A DNA stretch of 64,000 bases from Izhakiella australiensis (GTDB taxonomy: Bacteria > Pseudomonadota > Gammaproteobacteria > Enterobacterales > Enterobacteriaceae): positions 62,001-126,000 of the forward strand of contig NZ_MRUL01000005.1 in assembly GCF_002006995.1 (NCBI RefSeq), given 5' to 3'. Position numbers and translations under genes: made by a program. Below the pieces are notes generated by a model, which saw only the letters and a program-made list of their open reading frames with translations, was not told the origin of the DNA and made no database searches. Positions 27,286-35,874 of the stretch are shown here, one piece after another (the first letter of the stretch is position 1; every line of letters starts with the position of its first letter).

Positions 27286-29220
27286 ATGTCCTCATCAGTC
27301 AAGGTCAAAGTTCAGAGCTTTGGCCGTTTTCTGAGTAACATGGTGATGCCTAACATCGGCGCGTTCATCGCCTGGGGTATCATTACTGCGCTGTTTATCC
27401 CGACGGGATGGACGCCAAACGAAACGCTGGCCAAGCTGGTCGGCCCGATGATCACCTACCTGCTGCCGCTGTTAATCGGTTATACCGGTGGCCGGCTGGT
27501 CGGCGGCGATCGCGGCGGCGTAGTCGGTGCAATTACCACCATGGGCGTAATTGCTGGTGCGGACATGCCAATGTTCCTCGGCTCAATGATTGCCGGCCCG
27601 CTGGGCGGCTGGGCAATTAAAACCTTCGATCGCCAGATTGACGGTAAAATCAAAAGCGGCTTCGAAATGCTGGTTAACAACTTCTCTGCCGGTATCATCG
27701 GCATGCTGTTGGCGATCCTTGCATTTCTTGCCATCGGTCCGTTGGTAGAAGGCCTGTCGCATATCCTGGCCACCGGCGTTAACCTGATGGTTAAAAACAA
27801 CCTGCTGCCGCTCACCTCCGTCTTTGTTGAACCGGCAAAAATTCTGTTCCTGAACAACGCCATCAACCACGGAATTTTCTCGCCGCTGGGCATTCAGCAG
27901 GCCAGTGCGGAAGGTAAATCTATTTTCTTCCTGATCGAGGCCAACCCAGGTCCGGGCATGGGCGTGCTGATGGCGTATATGTTCTTTGGCCGCGGCAACG
28001 CTAAGCAATCTGCGCCGGGTGCGGCTATCATCCACTTCCTCGGCGGTATTCACGAAATCTATTTCCCGTACGTCCTGATGAGCCCGCGCCTGCTGATCGC
28101 GGTTATCCTTGGCGGCATGACCGGCGTGTTCACGCTGTCAGTTCTGCACGGCGGTTTGGTTTCTCCGGCATCTCCGGGGTCCATTCTTGCCGTGTTGGCG
28201 ATGACGCCTAAAGGCGCCTACTTCGCTAACATCGCAGCGATAGTTGCAGCCTTTGCCGTCTCCTTTGTGGTTTCAGCCATCCTGCTGAAAACCAGCAAAG
28301 TCAAAGAAGATGATGACATTGAAGCCGCTACACGCCGCGTGCAGGATATGAAAGCGCAGTCTAAAGGTCAGTCATCAACGACCAGCGCTGCGTCCGGTAC
28401 CAACGTCCAGGATGCCGATCTTAGCCACGTACGTAAAATCATCGTTGCTTGCGATGCCGGAATGGGCTCCAGCGCAATGGGTGCCGGCGTACTGCGTAAG
28501 AAAGTAAATGACGCTGGTCTGAGCAACATCTCGGTAACCAACACCGCAATTAATGCTCTGCCAGGTGACGTGGATTTGGTTATCACCCACCGCGATCTGA
28601 CCGAGCGCGCGATTCGCCAGGCGCCACACGCACAGCACATCTCGCTGAGTAACTTTCTCGACAGCGCGCTGTACAGCGATCTTACCGCCCGCCTGGTGGA
28701 CGCAAATCGTTCCGAGTCTCATCGTGAGAAAGTTGGCGAAACGCTGGCTGATAGCTTTGATAACAGCGGCGAAAATCTGTTTAAGCTCAGCGCGAGTAAC
28801 GTATTCCTCGGTCTGACAGCCAGCGATAAAGAACAGGCTATACGTTTTGCCGGCGAGCAACTGGTAAAAGGCGGCTACGTTCAGCCGGAATATGTTGAGG
28901 CAATGCTGGAGCGTGAAAAATTAACGCCAACATATCTGGGCGAGTCTATTGCAGTACCGCACGGTACGGTTGAAGCAAAAGATCGCGTGCTGAAAACCGG
29001 CGTGGTGTTCTGTCAGTATCCGGCAGGCGTTCGCTTCGGCGAAGAAGACGATGATATCGCCCGCCTGGTCATCGGTATCGCGGCTCGCAACAACGAGCAT
29101 ATACAGGTAATCACCAGCCTTACCAATGCGCTCGATGATGAGAGCGTCATTGAGAAGCTGGCAAATACCACCAGTGTCGATGAAGTAGTGGAAATTCTAT
29201 CCGGAACACACACTGCATAA
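27286..29220 (+). CDS. mtlA: PTS mannitol transporter EIICBA
   Basis: A 644-residue permease that takes up mannitol and phosphorylates it to mannitol-1-phosphate. The EIIC membrane domain covers about 1-340 (GRFLSNMVMPNIGAFIAWG; active-region GGIHEIYFPYVLM). The EIIB domain has the phospho-cysteine in IIVACDAGMGSSAMG, equivalent to E. coli Cys384. The EIIA domain has the phospho-histidine in ESIAVPHGTVEAKD, equivalent to His554. I use the ATG at 27286, seven bases after AAGGGG, rather than the GTG at 27280; this matches the E. coli start MSS. The terminator between mtlA and mtlD may reduce downstream expression. Confidence 0.97.
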   Translation: MSSSVKVKVQSFGRFLSNMVMPNIGAFIAWGIITALFIPTGWTPNETLAKLVGPMITYLLPLLIGYTGGRLVGGDRGGVVGAITTMGVIAGADMPMFLGSMIAGPLGGWAIKTFDRQIDGKIKSGFEMLVNNFSAGIIGMLLAILAFLAIGPLVEGLSHILATGVNLMVKNNLLPLTSVFVEPAKILFLNNAINHGIFSPLGIQQASAEGKSIFFLIEANPGPGMGVLMAYMFFGRGNAKQSAPGAAIIHFLGGIHEIYFPYVLMSPRLLIAVILGGMTGVFTLSVLHGGLVSPASPGSILAVLAMTPKGAYFANIAAIVAAFAVSFVVSAILLKTSKVKEDDDIEAATRRVQDMKAQSKGQSSTTSAASGTNVQDADLSHVRKIIVACDAGMGSSAMGAGVLRKKVNDAGLSNISVTNTAINALPGDVDLVITHRDLTERAIRQAPHAQHISLSNFLDSALYSDLTARLVDANRSESHREKVGETLADSFDNSGENLFKLSASNVFLGLTASDKEQAIRFAGEQLVKGGYVQPEYVEAMLEREKLTPTYLGESIAVPHGTVEAKDRVLKTGVVFCQYPAGVRFGEEDDDIARLVIGIAARNNEHIQVITSLTNALDDESVIEKLANTTSVDEVVEILSGTHTA

Positions 29221-29225
29221 TCGGA

Positions 29226-29251
29226 GGGGCCGGCTTACCCGGCCCCTTTTT
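29226..29251 (+). terminator. Intrinsic terminator between mtlA and mtlD
   Basis: GGGGCCGG and CCGGCCCC form a perfect 8-bp stem with a five-base loop, followed by TTTTT, starting 5 bases after the mtlA stop. Because mtlD and mtlR follow on the same strand, it probably attenuates rather than ends the operon. Confidence 0.85.
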
Positions 29252-29280
29252 ATTTACGGGTTATTTGTAAAGGTAGCGTT

Positions 29281-30429
29281 ATGAAAGCATTACATTTTGG
29301 CGCGGGTAATATTGGCCGCGGCTTCATTGGCAAACTGCTGGCTGATGCCGGAATTGAGCTCACTTTCGCCGACGTTAATCAGGCGGTGCTGGATGCGCTG
29401 AATGCACGCAAAGAGTATCCGGTACACGTGGTTGGCGAGCAGGCACTGGTAGAGATTGTCAAAGGCGTTGACGCCATTAATAGCACCAGCGAAGAAGTTA
29501 TCAGCAAAATTGCCCAGGTTGATATCGTTACCACGGCGGTTGGTCCGCAAATTCTGGAACGTATCGCTCCGGGAATTGCTAAAGGGCTGGCCAAACGCAG
29601 TGATAGCGGTAATTCCCGTCCTCTGAATATTATCGCCTGTGAAAATATGGTTCGCGGCACCAGCCAGCTAAAAGTACAGGTGCTCAACGCGCTGCCCGCG
29701 CAGTATCATGACTGGGTTGAAGCGCACGTCGGCTTTGTTGACTCGGCGGTCGATCGTATCGTGCCGCCGTCCGAATCCGCCAGCAACGATCCCCTGGAGG
29801 TGACGGTAGAAACCTTCAGCGAATGGATTGTTGATAAAACGCAGTTTAAGGGCCAGCTGCCGCAGATCCCCGGCATGGAGCTCACTGATAATCTGATGGC
29901 GTTCGTCGAACGTAAGCTTTTTACCCTCAATACCGGCCACGCAATCACGGCCTACCTTGGGCAGCTCAACGGCCATAAGACTATTCGTGATGCAATTCTG
30001 GATGGCAAAGTGCGCGCTATCGTCAAAGGCGCGATGGAAGAAAGCGGGGCCGTGCTGATCAAACGTTATGGCTTCGATCCCGCGAAGCACGCCGCCTATA
30101 TCAACAAAATCCTCGGTCGTTTTGAAAACCCCTATCTTAAAGATGACGTTGAGCGCGTTGGCCGTCAGCCACTGCGGAAACTTAGCGCCGGGGATCGTTT
30201 GATCAAACCAACGTTGGGTACGCTGGAGTATCATCTGCCGCATCCTAACCTGGTAACGGGTATTGCCGCAGCGATGCATTATCACAGCGACCAGGACCCA
30301 CAGGCGCAGGAGCTGGCCGCGTTACTGGCGGAAAAAGGCCCGCAGGATGCGCTGGCGCAGGTTTCTGGTCTGGACAGCAAAAGCGAGGTCGTTGCTGACG
30401 TAGTGAAGGCTTACAACGCTATTAAGTAA
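29281..30429 (+). CDS. mtlD: Mannitol-1-phosphate 5-dehydrogenase
   Basis: A 382-residue NAD-dependent enzyme that oxidises mannitol-1-phosphate to fructose-6-phosphate in the cytosol. The N-terminal Rossmann motif is [20 protein letters not shown]. The polyol-dehydrogenase signature is in [20 protein letters not shown], where Lys and His are catalytic. AAGGTAGCGTT precedes the ATG. Its TAA overlaps the mtlR ATG by one base. Length and sequence are close to E. coli MtlD (382 residues). Confidence 0.97.
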   Translation: MKALHFGAGNIGRGFIGKLLADAGIELTFADVNQAVLDALNARKEYPVHVVGEQALVEIVKGVDAINSTSEEVISKIAQVDIVTTAVGPQILERIAPGIAKGLAKRSDSGNSRPLNIIACENMVRGTSQLKVQVLNALPAQYHDWVEAHVGFVDSAVDRIVPPSESASNDPLEVTVETFSEWIVDKTQFKGQLPQIPGMELTDNLMAFVERKLFTLNTGHAITAYLGQLNGHKTIRDAILDGKVRAIVKGAMEESGAVLIKRYGFDPAKHAAYINKILGRFENPYLKDDVERVGRQPLRKLSAGDRLIKPTLGTLEYHLPHPNLVTGIAAAMHYHSDQDPQAQELAALLAEKGPQDALAQVSGLDSKSEVVADVVKAYNAIK

Positions 30430-31040
30430 TGTCGCCTCTCCTGACCTATCAGGTAAAAAGCAAAGGGCTCCGTCAATCGGCGCCCTCCTTGGTTATGCAA
30501 AAGTTACGGGCAGTTATGGAACAACCCCAGGCATTTGAAAATCAGGTTCTTGAACGCCTTAATGCCGGCCGAACAGTGCGAAGTTTTTTGATCGCCACCG
30601 TCGAATTACTGGCGGAAGCAGTCAATATGCTAGTCATAAAGGTGTTTCGCAAAGACGACTATGCGGTGAAATATGCCGTCGAACCGCTTTTGCTGGGAAG
30701 TGGCCCTCTCGGCGAACTATCAGTGCGACTGAAGCTAATTTATGGCCTCGGTATTATCAGTCGTCATGAATACGAAGACTGCGAGCTGCTGATGGCGTTG
30801 CGGGAAGAGATGAATCACGATGGCAGCGAATATCGCTTTACCGATGACGAAATTATCGGGCCATTCGCTGAGCTGCACTGCGTGAGTACATTGCCGCCCC
30901 GCCCGCATCTGGCAGGAGAAGACGCAGAATTACAGGCAATGCAGCAGCAGCGCTATCAGCAAATGGTGCGCTCAACCATGGTGCTCTCGCTGACCGAACT
31001 GATCGCCCGTATAAGTATGAAAAAAGCCTTCCAGAAATAG
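30429..31040 (+). CDS. mtlR: Mannitol operon repressor MtlR
   Basis: A 203-residue all-helical MtlR-family protein. It begins [16 protein letters not shown], then shares QAFENQVLERLNAGRTVRSF, KVFRKDDYAVKYAVEPLLLG and STMVLSLTELIARISMKKAF with E. coli MtlR (195 residues). It lacks a classical helix-turn-helix. E. coli MtlR represses mtl transcription, probably through interaction with another regulator. Translation is coupled to mtlD by the TAATG overlap. Confidence 0.95.
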   Translation: MSPLLTYQVKSKGLRQSAPSLVMQKLRAVMEQPQAFENQVLERLNAGRTVRSFLIATVELLAEAVNMLVIKVFRKDDYAVKYAVEPLLLGSGPLGELSVRLKLIYGLGIISRHEYEDCELLMALREEMNHDGSEYRFTDDEIIGPFAELHCVSTLPPRPHLAGEDAELQAMQQQRYQQMVRSTMVLSLTELIARISMKKAFQK

Positions 31041-31125
31041 ACGGTTTTCCCCGAATATCTCCCTTTAGTGTATCCTTAGCCGGGTTAATGGTTTTTGTTA
31101 CAGGTAAGAATCACCGGGTGTCAAA

Positions 31126-31488
31126 ATGAAAGAACAGGAAAAAGAAGAGATTAAGCGCCTCAGCGACCGTTTGGATGCGCTAAATCGTAAAGAACCAACG
31201 CTGCTCAGCGCCGGAGACAGTGAAAAATTAGGCGAACTGCTGGCAGAAAAAGACAAGCTCGAAGCTGAGATTGAGCGCCTGCGTAGCCTGCGCGAGCAGA
31301 AGCTGAGTAAAGAAGCGCTGAAATTAAAGAAAATGACCTTCAGCCGCGCAATAACCCGCAAAGAGCAGGCGAACATGGGCGCCCTGAAGAAATCGGTCAA
31401 AGGACTGGTGGTTGTTCATCCCATGACGGCGCTGGGACGGGAAATGGAACTGACCGAGATGACCGGTTTCGCTAACAGCAAATTTTAA
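31126..31488 (+). CDS. yibL: YibL family ribosome-associated protein
   Basis: A 120-residue protein, the same length as E. coli YibL (DUF2810), which co-fractionates with ribosomes. An N-terminal coiled coil (about 1-65) carries [18 protein letters not shown]. The basic C-terminal part has [20 protein letters not shown] and the family end [20 protein letters not shown]. It follows mtlR, as in E. coli, where a small yibT sits between. It stands as its own unit with a hairpin after it. Confidence 0.93.
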   Translation: MKEQEKEEIKRLSDRLDALNRKEPTLLSAGDSEKLGELLAEKDKLEAEIERLRSLREQKLSKEALKLKKMTFSRAITRKEQANMGALKKSVKGLVVVHPMTALGREMELTEMTGFANSKF

Positions 31489-31500
31489 TCCTCGCCTCCG

Positions 31501-31523
31501 GCAAGCCTGGCTGTCAGGCTTGC
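31501..31523 (+). terminator. Hairpin terminator of yibL
   Basis: GCAAGCCT and AGGCTTGC form a perfect 8-bp stem with a seven-base loop, 13 bases after the stop. The following TTACTTTCTC is T-rich, so a moderate terminator is likely. Confidence 0.65.
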
Positions 31524-31824
31524 TTACTTTCTCTGCATTGCCCTTACGTCTGCCTCCGATACGCCATGCGATAACCATTACTTTTCCTCGTTATCCATGA
31601 GTAAACGTCGCGGTAAATAAATTTACAGTCAAAAATATCGCATTTTTTCAGCCACGACTCCCCCCGTTTTTTTTGCGGTATATTAACTACAAGCTCTTAG
31701 ATAAGGGCTTGCGTTATACCTTTCTTGAAGGAAACGTCTGGCTAATAGCCACCAAAGAACAACATCAGGATAATCTTGCCGCGCAGAGCATCGCGCCCAG
31801 AGATGGCTAACAGGGAAGTAAAAA

Positions 31825-32481
31825 ATGAAGAAAAATCTCTCGGTACTTATATGTGACGACGATCGTTTTTACGCCTCAGGCTTACAGACACTTATATCTG
31901 AGTGGGCCAGCGGGCGTAAACTCAATGCTAATTTCGCCGATCAGTTTCAGCTACGCGCCCGTAGCGAAATCATCTTTATTACCCAAAGCGAACTGACGCC
32001 TTATCGCCTGCACGCATTGCGCATGGAAATGCCCGCCTTCCGTCGCCACGTATTTATCATTCAGCAACAGGAAAACAGCAGCCCGGACGAGGTCGCCTCT
32101 CTGCAGGAAAACGTCGTCACGATATCGCGTCATACTCAGCCTGCCGTTATTAAGCAGTATCTGGACGCGGCGCTGGATCTGCTGCAAAGCGTCGCCAACA
32201 CTTCTCCGCTTAATGCCGCGGCTCTCTCTGTCAGCTCCCCGCTGACATTTCGCGAAACCCAGATATTGCGCTTTCTGGCCCGCGGCATCAGCCACGCAAC
32301 GGTAGCGCGCTACTTACAAATTAGTGAGAAAACCGTCAGCACCCATAAACGCAACATTATGACCAAGCTCAATATCAGTCGCACCACCGAGTTGAACTAC
32401 TGGTTGATTGATGAAGGCTTTTTCCGTCCCCCGCCGTCATTTACCGCCCTTGCGAGTAATAGAAACGTAACTAATACCTAG
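31825..32481 (+). CDS. LuxR-type response-regulator-like transcriptional regulator
   Basis: A 218-residue protein. Residues about 140-200 are a LuxR/FixJ helix-turn-helix (LTFRETQILRFLARGISHAT, then VARYLQISEKTVSTHKRNIM). The N-terminal ~120 residues resemble a receiver (LICDDDRFYASGL supplies the acidic pair), but the usual phospho-Asp and later Lys are not evident, so it may be a degenerate receiver. AGGGAAG precedes the ATG. The 336-base upstream gap has a palindrome GGCTAATAGCC about 70 bases before the start. It heads a tight operon with a lipoprotein and a periplasmic FKBP/coiled-coil protein and probably controls them. Similar orphan regulators govern fimbriae or capsules. Confidence 0.8.
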   Translation: MKKNLSVLICDDDRFYASGLQTLISEWASGRKLNANFADQFQLRARSEIIFITQSELTPYRLHALRMEMPAFRRHVFIIQQQENSSPDEVASLQENVVTISRHTQPAVIKQYLDAALDLLQSVANTSPLNAAALSVSSPLTFRETQILRFLARGISHATVARYLQISEKTVSTHKRNIMTKLNISRTTELNYWLIDEGFFRPPPSFTALASNRNVTNT

Positions 32482-32499
32482 ATTTTCAGGAAGATGGAT

Positions 32500-32985
32500 A
32501 TGAAATCCCCTTGGTGTCTCATATTGGCTCTGCTGGTGAGCGGTTCACTGGCAGGTTGTCAGGGTATGTTTCGCAGTCACCCTGTAAAAAAAACGATTGA
32601 GGCGCCACCGGCAAAAGTGGCCACAATGCCCTCATCACCCGGTGCTGACAACCTGCGGCCTTTGGCGCCGCATTCGTCAGAACCGGCAACCTCTGAGACG
32701 ACAACTGACAGCCAGAGCAAAAGCAGTGAAACCCTTAACCTGGAACGCTGCAAGGCTCAGCTTGAAGCGCTGAAAACCCTGGCGCCAAACCAATATCCAC
32801 GTCTTAATAACGCGTTCCGCTTCATTATGAACGGGGCGGCAAAATATGCTTCAATTCGCTCGGAAACCTCTGCCGAAACGCAGGATACCATTGATGCGCT
32901 GTATCATTATCGCTCAAACCTGATCTGCGCGCAGATTGGCCAGACGATGATGAACACCCTTAGCCTGCATGGAGCTATGCCGTAA
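32500..32985 (+). CDS. Lipoprotein with two spaced cysteines, in the LuxR/FKBP operon
   Basis: A 161-residue lipoprotein. The signal sequence ends at the lipobox GSLAGCQG. A Pro/Ser/Thr-rich linker runs to about residue 80, and a helical C-terminal domain follows with Cys-59aa-Cys spacing (ERCKAQLEALKTLAPNQY ... NLICAQI). I chose the ATG at 32500, eight bases after AGGA; an ATG at 32494 is closer to it. The C-terminal domain aligns with the lipoprotein at 39295-39774, sharing Cys, LK, P, Y and the second Cys at identical spacing. It lies 18 bases after the LuxR gene, and its stop overlaps the next start. Function unknown; an envelope role is inferred. Confidence 0.78.
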   Translation: MKSPWCLILALLVSGSLAGCQGMFRSHPVKKTIEAPPAKVATMPSSPGADNLRPLAPHSSEPATSETTTDSQSKSSETLNLERCKAQLEALKTLAPNQYPRLNNAFRFIMNGAAKYASIRSETSAETQDTIDALYHYRSNLICAQIGQTMMNTLSLHGAMP

Positions 32986-35018
32986 TGCGGGGAGCGCTTT
33001 ATCTTAGTATCGCTGCCAGCCTGAGCCTTACCCAACTGCCGCTAGCGGCAAAAGCAGATTCAGCAGTACCGCCGCTACTCCGCTTCGCTGAGCGGTATAC
33101 GGCGGAGCATCCACCGGGCCATTCAAAGCAAGCAACGCATCGCGCGTCGGCGCCAAAAAAGTCGTCCGTACAAAAATCCCCCAAAAGCGTCAGTCAGAAT
33201 CAGGCCGCCTTGCAGGACGGCCGACGTCTGCAGCAGCAGGCCGATGAAATAAACGCCTTAAAGCAGGCGCTGGAAAAAGCCCAGAAAAATCCGCAACCCA
33301 GTGAAAAAATTGACCTGTCGGCAATTGCTACCGCCGTGCAGAAGCTGCGTCAGCTTTCCGGCATTACCAGCGGAGAGAGTCAGACCCGGCAACAAATTGA
33401 GGCGCTTTCGCAGCAGCTGGCGCAAAGCCAGCAGCGCACCAGCGAGCTGGTGGTAAAATATAACCAGCTGCTGAAGCAACGCCATGCGCTAAAAAAACAT
33501 ATAAAACAGGTTCGCCAGCAATTAGAGCAGCAGCGCGCGCAAAAACCCGCACGCCAGGCACAAGCAGAACAATTAAAAACGCTACAGCAGCAGCTGGCTA
33601 AGGCCCAGGCCGACGCGGAATCGGCGCAATCCGCCCGCCAGCAGCAGGATAAGGCATTAAAAAAGGTTCAGGAGCAGCTCAGCCAGACCCGTAGCCAGCT
33701 GGAGCAACTACGCGCTGCCAGGCAGCCATCAGCGAAGCAGGACGCGGCGGAAATCGCCCTGATGCGTAAACAGCTTGATGAGGTAAACCAACAGCTTATC
33801 CACGCCCGTGATGATGCCTATGCCGGACAGCAGAAGGCCGCCGAGGCGCTAAAAGCGACGCGGGAGCAGCTGCAAAAACAGCTGGATGCAGCAAACCAGC
33901 AGCTGGAGCGCACGCGGAAAAACGCCGACACCGGCCAGCAAAAATCAGAGCTGGCGTTAAAAAACGCGCAGGAGCAGCTTAAAGCACAGCTTAATACGGC
34001 AAACGTCAAGCTGGACGGGCTGCAAAAGCAGTTGAAGCTGAGCCGCAAGGACGCTGAATCAGCAGTGGCGGAGCGCCAGAAGACGGCGGAGGCGTTAAAG
34101 GCAGCCAGCGCCAGGCTCAGCCTGTTACAAAATCAGCTCGAACTGCTGCGGGCGGCAGGCGCCGGCAGTAGTGAAAACAGCCACAGTGGTCAGCAGTCGC
34201 CGGACGAATCCCACGGGCTGCAAAAGCGCCTGAATGAGGCACAGGCTAAAGTCGCCGACTTGCAAAATCGGCTTAACGCCGTACCGCTCAAAAACTTACC
34301 GGTTTTAAATCCGCAAATTTTAAAAAATCCTACCGTTCGCCAGGGCTATGCCATTGGTATTTCGCTCGGTGCTGAAATTTTGCTATTGCAGGAAAAGCAT
34401 CAGGCGGCAGGCAATAAGGTCGATAAGAATCTTATCCTGGCGGGTATTATCGATGCCTTCAATCATCAACCAAAGATCGACGAAAAAAGCTTTACCAAAG
34501 CGCTGGAAGCGGCAAATGAAGCAAATGCCGTGCAGCTGCCAGCGAAAACGCGTTCACAACAAGCAGCAGCACCATCACCGCCGCCGCCAGGTTTTAAACC
34601 AACCATCCGCAAGCAGGATCGCGGCTTTCTTGACGCCTACCGTAAGCGAAAAGGCGTTAAGAAATCACCTTATGGATTCTGGTATGAAGTGCTTAAACCG
34701 GGAATTAAACCGCTGAAACCCAGTGATACCGTTGCTATCGTAGTTGAAGAGAGCCTGACTAACGGTAGGGTTATCAACGATATGGAAAAAACCAGGCAGA
34801 TGCTGAGTGAAAAGATGAGCGCCTATCCGCCACTATTTCAGGAAGCGCTGTCGAAACTTCGCAGCCAGGGTGAAATGAATTTAGTGGTGCCGCCGGAGCT
34901 GGCATACGGTAAAAAAGGCGTACCGCCTAAGATCCCACCTGATGCGACGATGGTCTATCATATACGCATCGCTGCCGTCTGGCCGGAAGGAAAAGCGCCC
35001 AAACAATTAAAGCGCTAA
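32985..35018 (+). CDS. Periplasmic coiled-coil protein with FKBP-type domains
   Basis: A 677-residue exported protein. A signal peptide ends near LPLAAKADSAV. Residues about 70-410 are a long Gln/Lys/Ala coiled coil with heptad repeats. A segment near 445-515 resembles the FKBP_N (Mip-type) dimerisation region (VRQGYAIGISLGAEILLLQE). The last ~130 residues are an FKBP-like fold ending LAYGKKGVPPKIPPDATMVY. The usual catalytic strand with Tyr...Gly...Phe-Asp is replaced by VAIVVEESLTNGRVINDMEK, so prolyl isomerase activity is doubtful. It is translated from an ATG overlapping the lipoprotein stop. It could act as a scaffold or chaperone for a surface structure. That role is inferred. Confidence 0.78.
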   Translation: MRGALYLSIAASLSLTQLPLAAKADSAVPPLLRFAERYTAEHPPGHSKQATHRASAPKKSSVQKSPKSVSQNQAALQDGRRLQQQADEINALKQALEKAQKNPQPSEKIDLSAIATAVQKLRQLSGITSGESQTRQQIEALSQQLAQSQQRTSELVVKYNQLLKQRHALKKHIKQVRQQLEQQRAQKPARQAQAEQLKTLQQQLAKAQADAESAQSARQQQDKALKKVQEQLSQTRSQLEQLRAARQPSAKQDAAEIALMRKQLDEVNQQLIHARDDAYAGQQKAAEALKATREQLQKQLDAANQQLERTRKNADTGQQKSELALKNAQEQLKAQLNTANVKLDGLQKQLKLSRKDAESAVAERQKTAEALKAASARLSLLQNQLELLRAAGAGSSENSHSGQQSPDESHGLQKRLNEAQAKVADLQNRLNAVPLKNLPVLNPQILKNPTVRQGYAIGISLGAEILLLQEKHQAAGNKVDKNLILAGIIDAFNHQPKIDEKSFTKALEAANEANAVQLPAKTRSQQAAAPSPPPPGFKPTIRKQDRGFLDAYRKRKGVKKSPYGFWYEVLKPGIKPLKPSDTVAIVVEESLTNGRVINDMEKTRQMLSEKMSAYPPLFQEALSKLRSQGEMNLVVPPELAYGKKGVPPKIPPDATMVYHIRIAAVWPEGKAPKQLKR

Positions 35019-35040
35019 TGCGATCCATTATTATTTAACC

Positions 35041-35072
35041 AAAAAAACCATCTTTATTAAGATGGTTTTTTT
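35041..35072. terminator. Bidirectional terminator between the FKBP operon and the PapI-like gene
   Basis: A9-bp stem, AACCATCTT / AAGATGGTT, has a tight TATT loop and A and T runs on the two sides (AAAAAAA before, TTTTTTT after), so it works from both strands. It ends the plus-strand operon and the minus-strand PapI-like gene, which stops at 35075. Confidence 0.88.
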
Positions 35073-35074
35073 GA

Positions 35075-35353
35075 TCAGTGTTTCAGGCCTGGACTGTCAG
35101 TGCGTTTCCAGTAAAGGTGTTTCGTATGCTTTCCCTTCACGGAGTGAATCAATCCTTTCTCCTGCAATAGTAAAAGGATATGCCGCGTTGAATAAATGCT
35201 CAGGCTACAGCGATCGGCAATATCACGCGTGCTGGGAAATGAGAATAAATCAGCAGGAGAATTATCGGGTGAGTCCATCATCTCTTCAATAACCTGCAAA
35301 ACCTCAACTATCGTGGCCAGCCTTTTGCTACTGCGAACATTAAATCTGTCCAT
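35075..35353 (-). CDS. PapI/FaeA-like winged-helix regulator
   Basis: A 92-residue protein starting MDRFNVRSSKRLATIVEVLQ. I take the ATG at 35351-35353, seven bases after AGGAG. A longer frame to 35506 would add a hydrophobic segment with no matching signal. The helix-turn-helix reads PSTRDIADRCSLSIYSTRHI and is followed by LLLLQEKGLIHSVKGKHTK, the pattern of FaeA/PapI fimbrial co-regulators. Those proteins work with Lrp and Dam methylation to switch pili on or off. No fimbrial genes lie beside it; the nearest are 22 kb away. It is convergent with the LuxR/lipoprotein/FKBP operon. The family assignment is moderate. Confidence 0.65.
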   Translation of the reverse strand: MDRFNVRSSKRLATIVEVLQVIEEMMDSPDNSPADLFSFPSTRDIADRCSLSIYSTRHILLLLQEKGLIHSVKGKHTKHLYWKRTDSPGLKH

Positions 35354-35817
35354 GTTATTACTCCTGGTTGCGCTCCAGCTGTCCATAGCAGAGTTGCGGA
35401 ATATATCCGCAGCTCCGTTAACTTGATTGCTAAAAAAATTGAAAAACAAATATGCCAGAATATGAGTAAACAACAAAGCTGCACAGCCAATTAATATTGT
35501 TGCCATTAAAGTTATGGCATGTTTTTTTGTTAAATAATGTACAGACCAATCAAGATTAAGATATTAACCACAACGCATTATGGTTAATAAAAAAATAATA
35601 AAATTAACAACAGAAAAATAAGAAAGAACCAAAAAGGCAACACCACCCCGCTTGCAAACAAAAAAATAAAATTAAGATATACAACAAATCAAAACAAAAC
35701 CTGGCTTTGTTTGATTTACGCGAATAAGCGAAAAATAAACCCGCCCTGGTGCAAAAACATCTTGTTAATAAATACAACGTCTTGAGAATTAAATTATTAA
35801 TCTGGCGTATACGGGAA
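35354..35817. other. AT-rich gap between the PapI-like gene and sodA
   Basis: About 460 bases of AT-rich DNA with several A-runs that should carry the promoter of the PapI-like gene. No second clear gene is seen. The minus-strand frame continues upstream to 35506 with a hydrophobic stretch, but it lacks a ribosome binding site. Confidence 0.4.
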
Positions 35818-35848
35818 TAAAAAAGCCGGCAAACTGATGTTTGCCGGC
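35818..35848 (-). terminator. Intrinsic terminator of sodA
   Basis: Reading on the minus strand after the sodA stop, a perfect 10-bp stem (GCCGGCAAAC / GTTTGCCGGC, loop of four) is followed by a run of six Ts. Confidence 0.9.
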
Positions 35849-35874
35849 CTCTGCTTCTGGCTTCGAAAGCGGGT

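Noticed and set aside
35354-35506. 51-residue N-terminal extension with a membrane span on the PapI-like gene
   Set aside because: A strong ribosome binding site marks the ATG at 35353, and the family is small and soluble.
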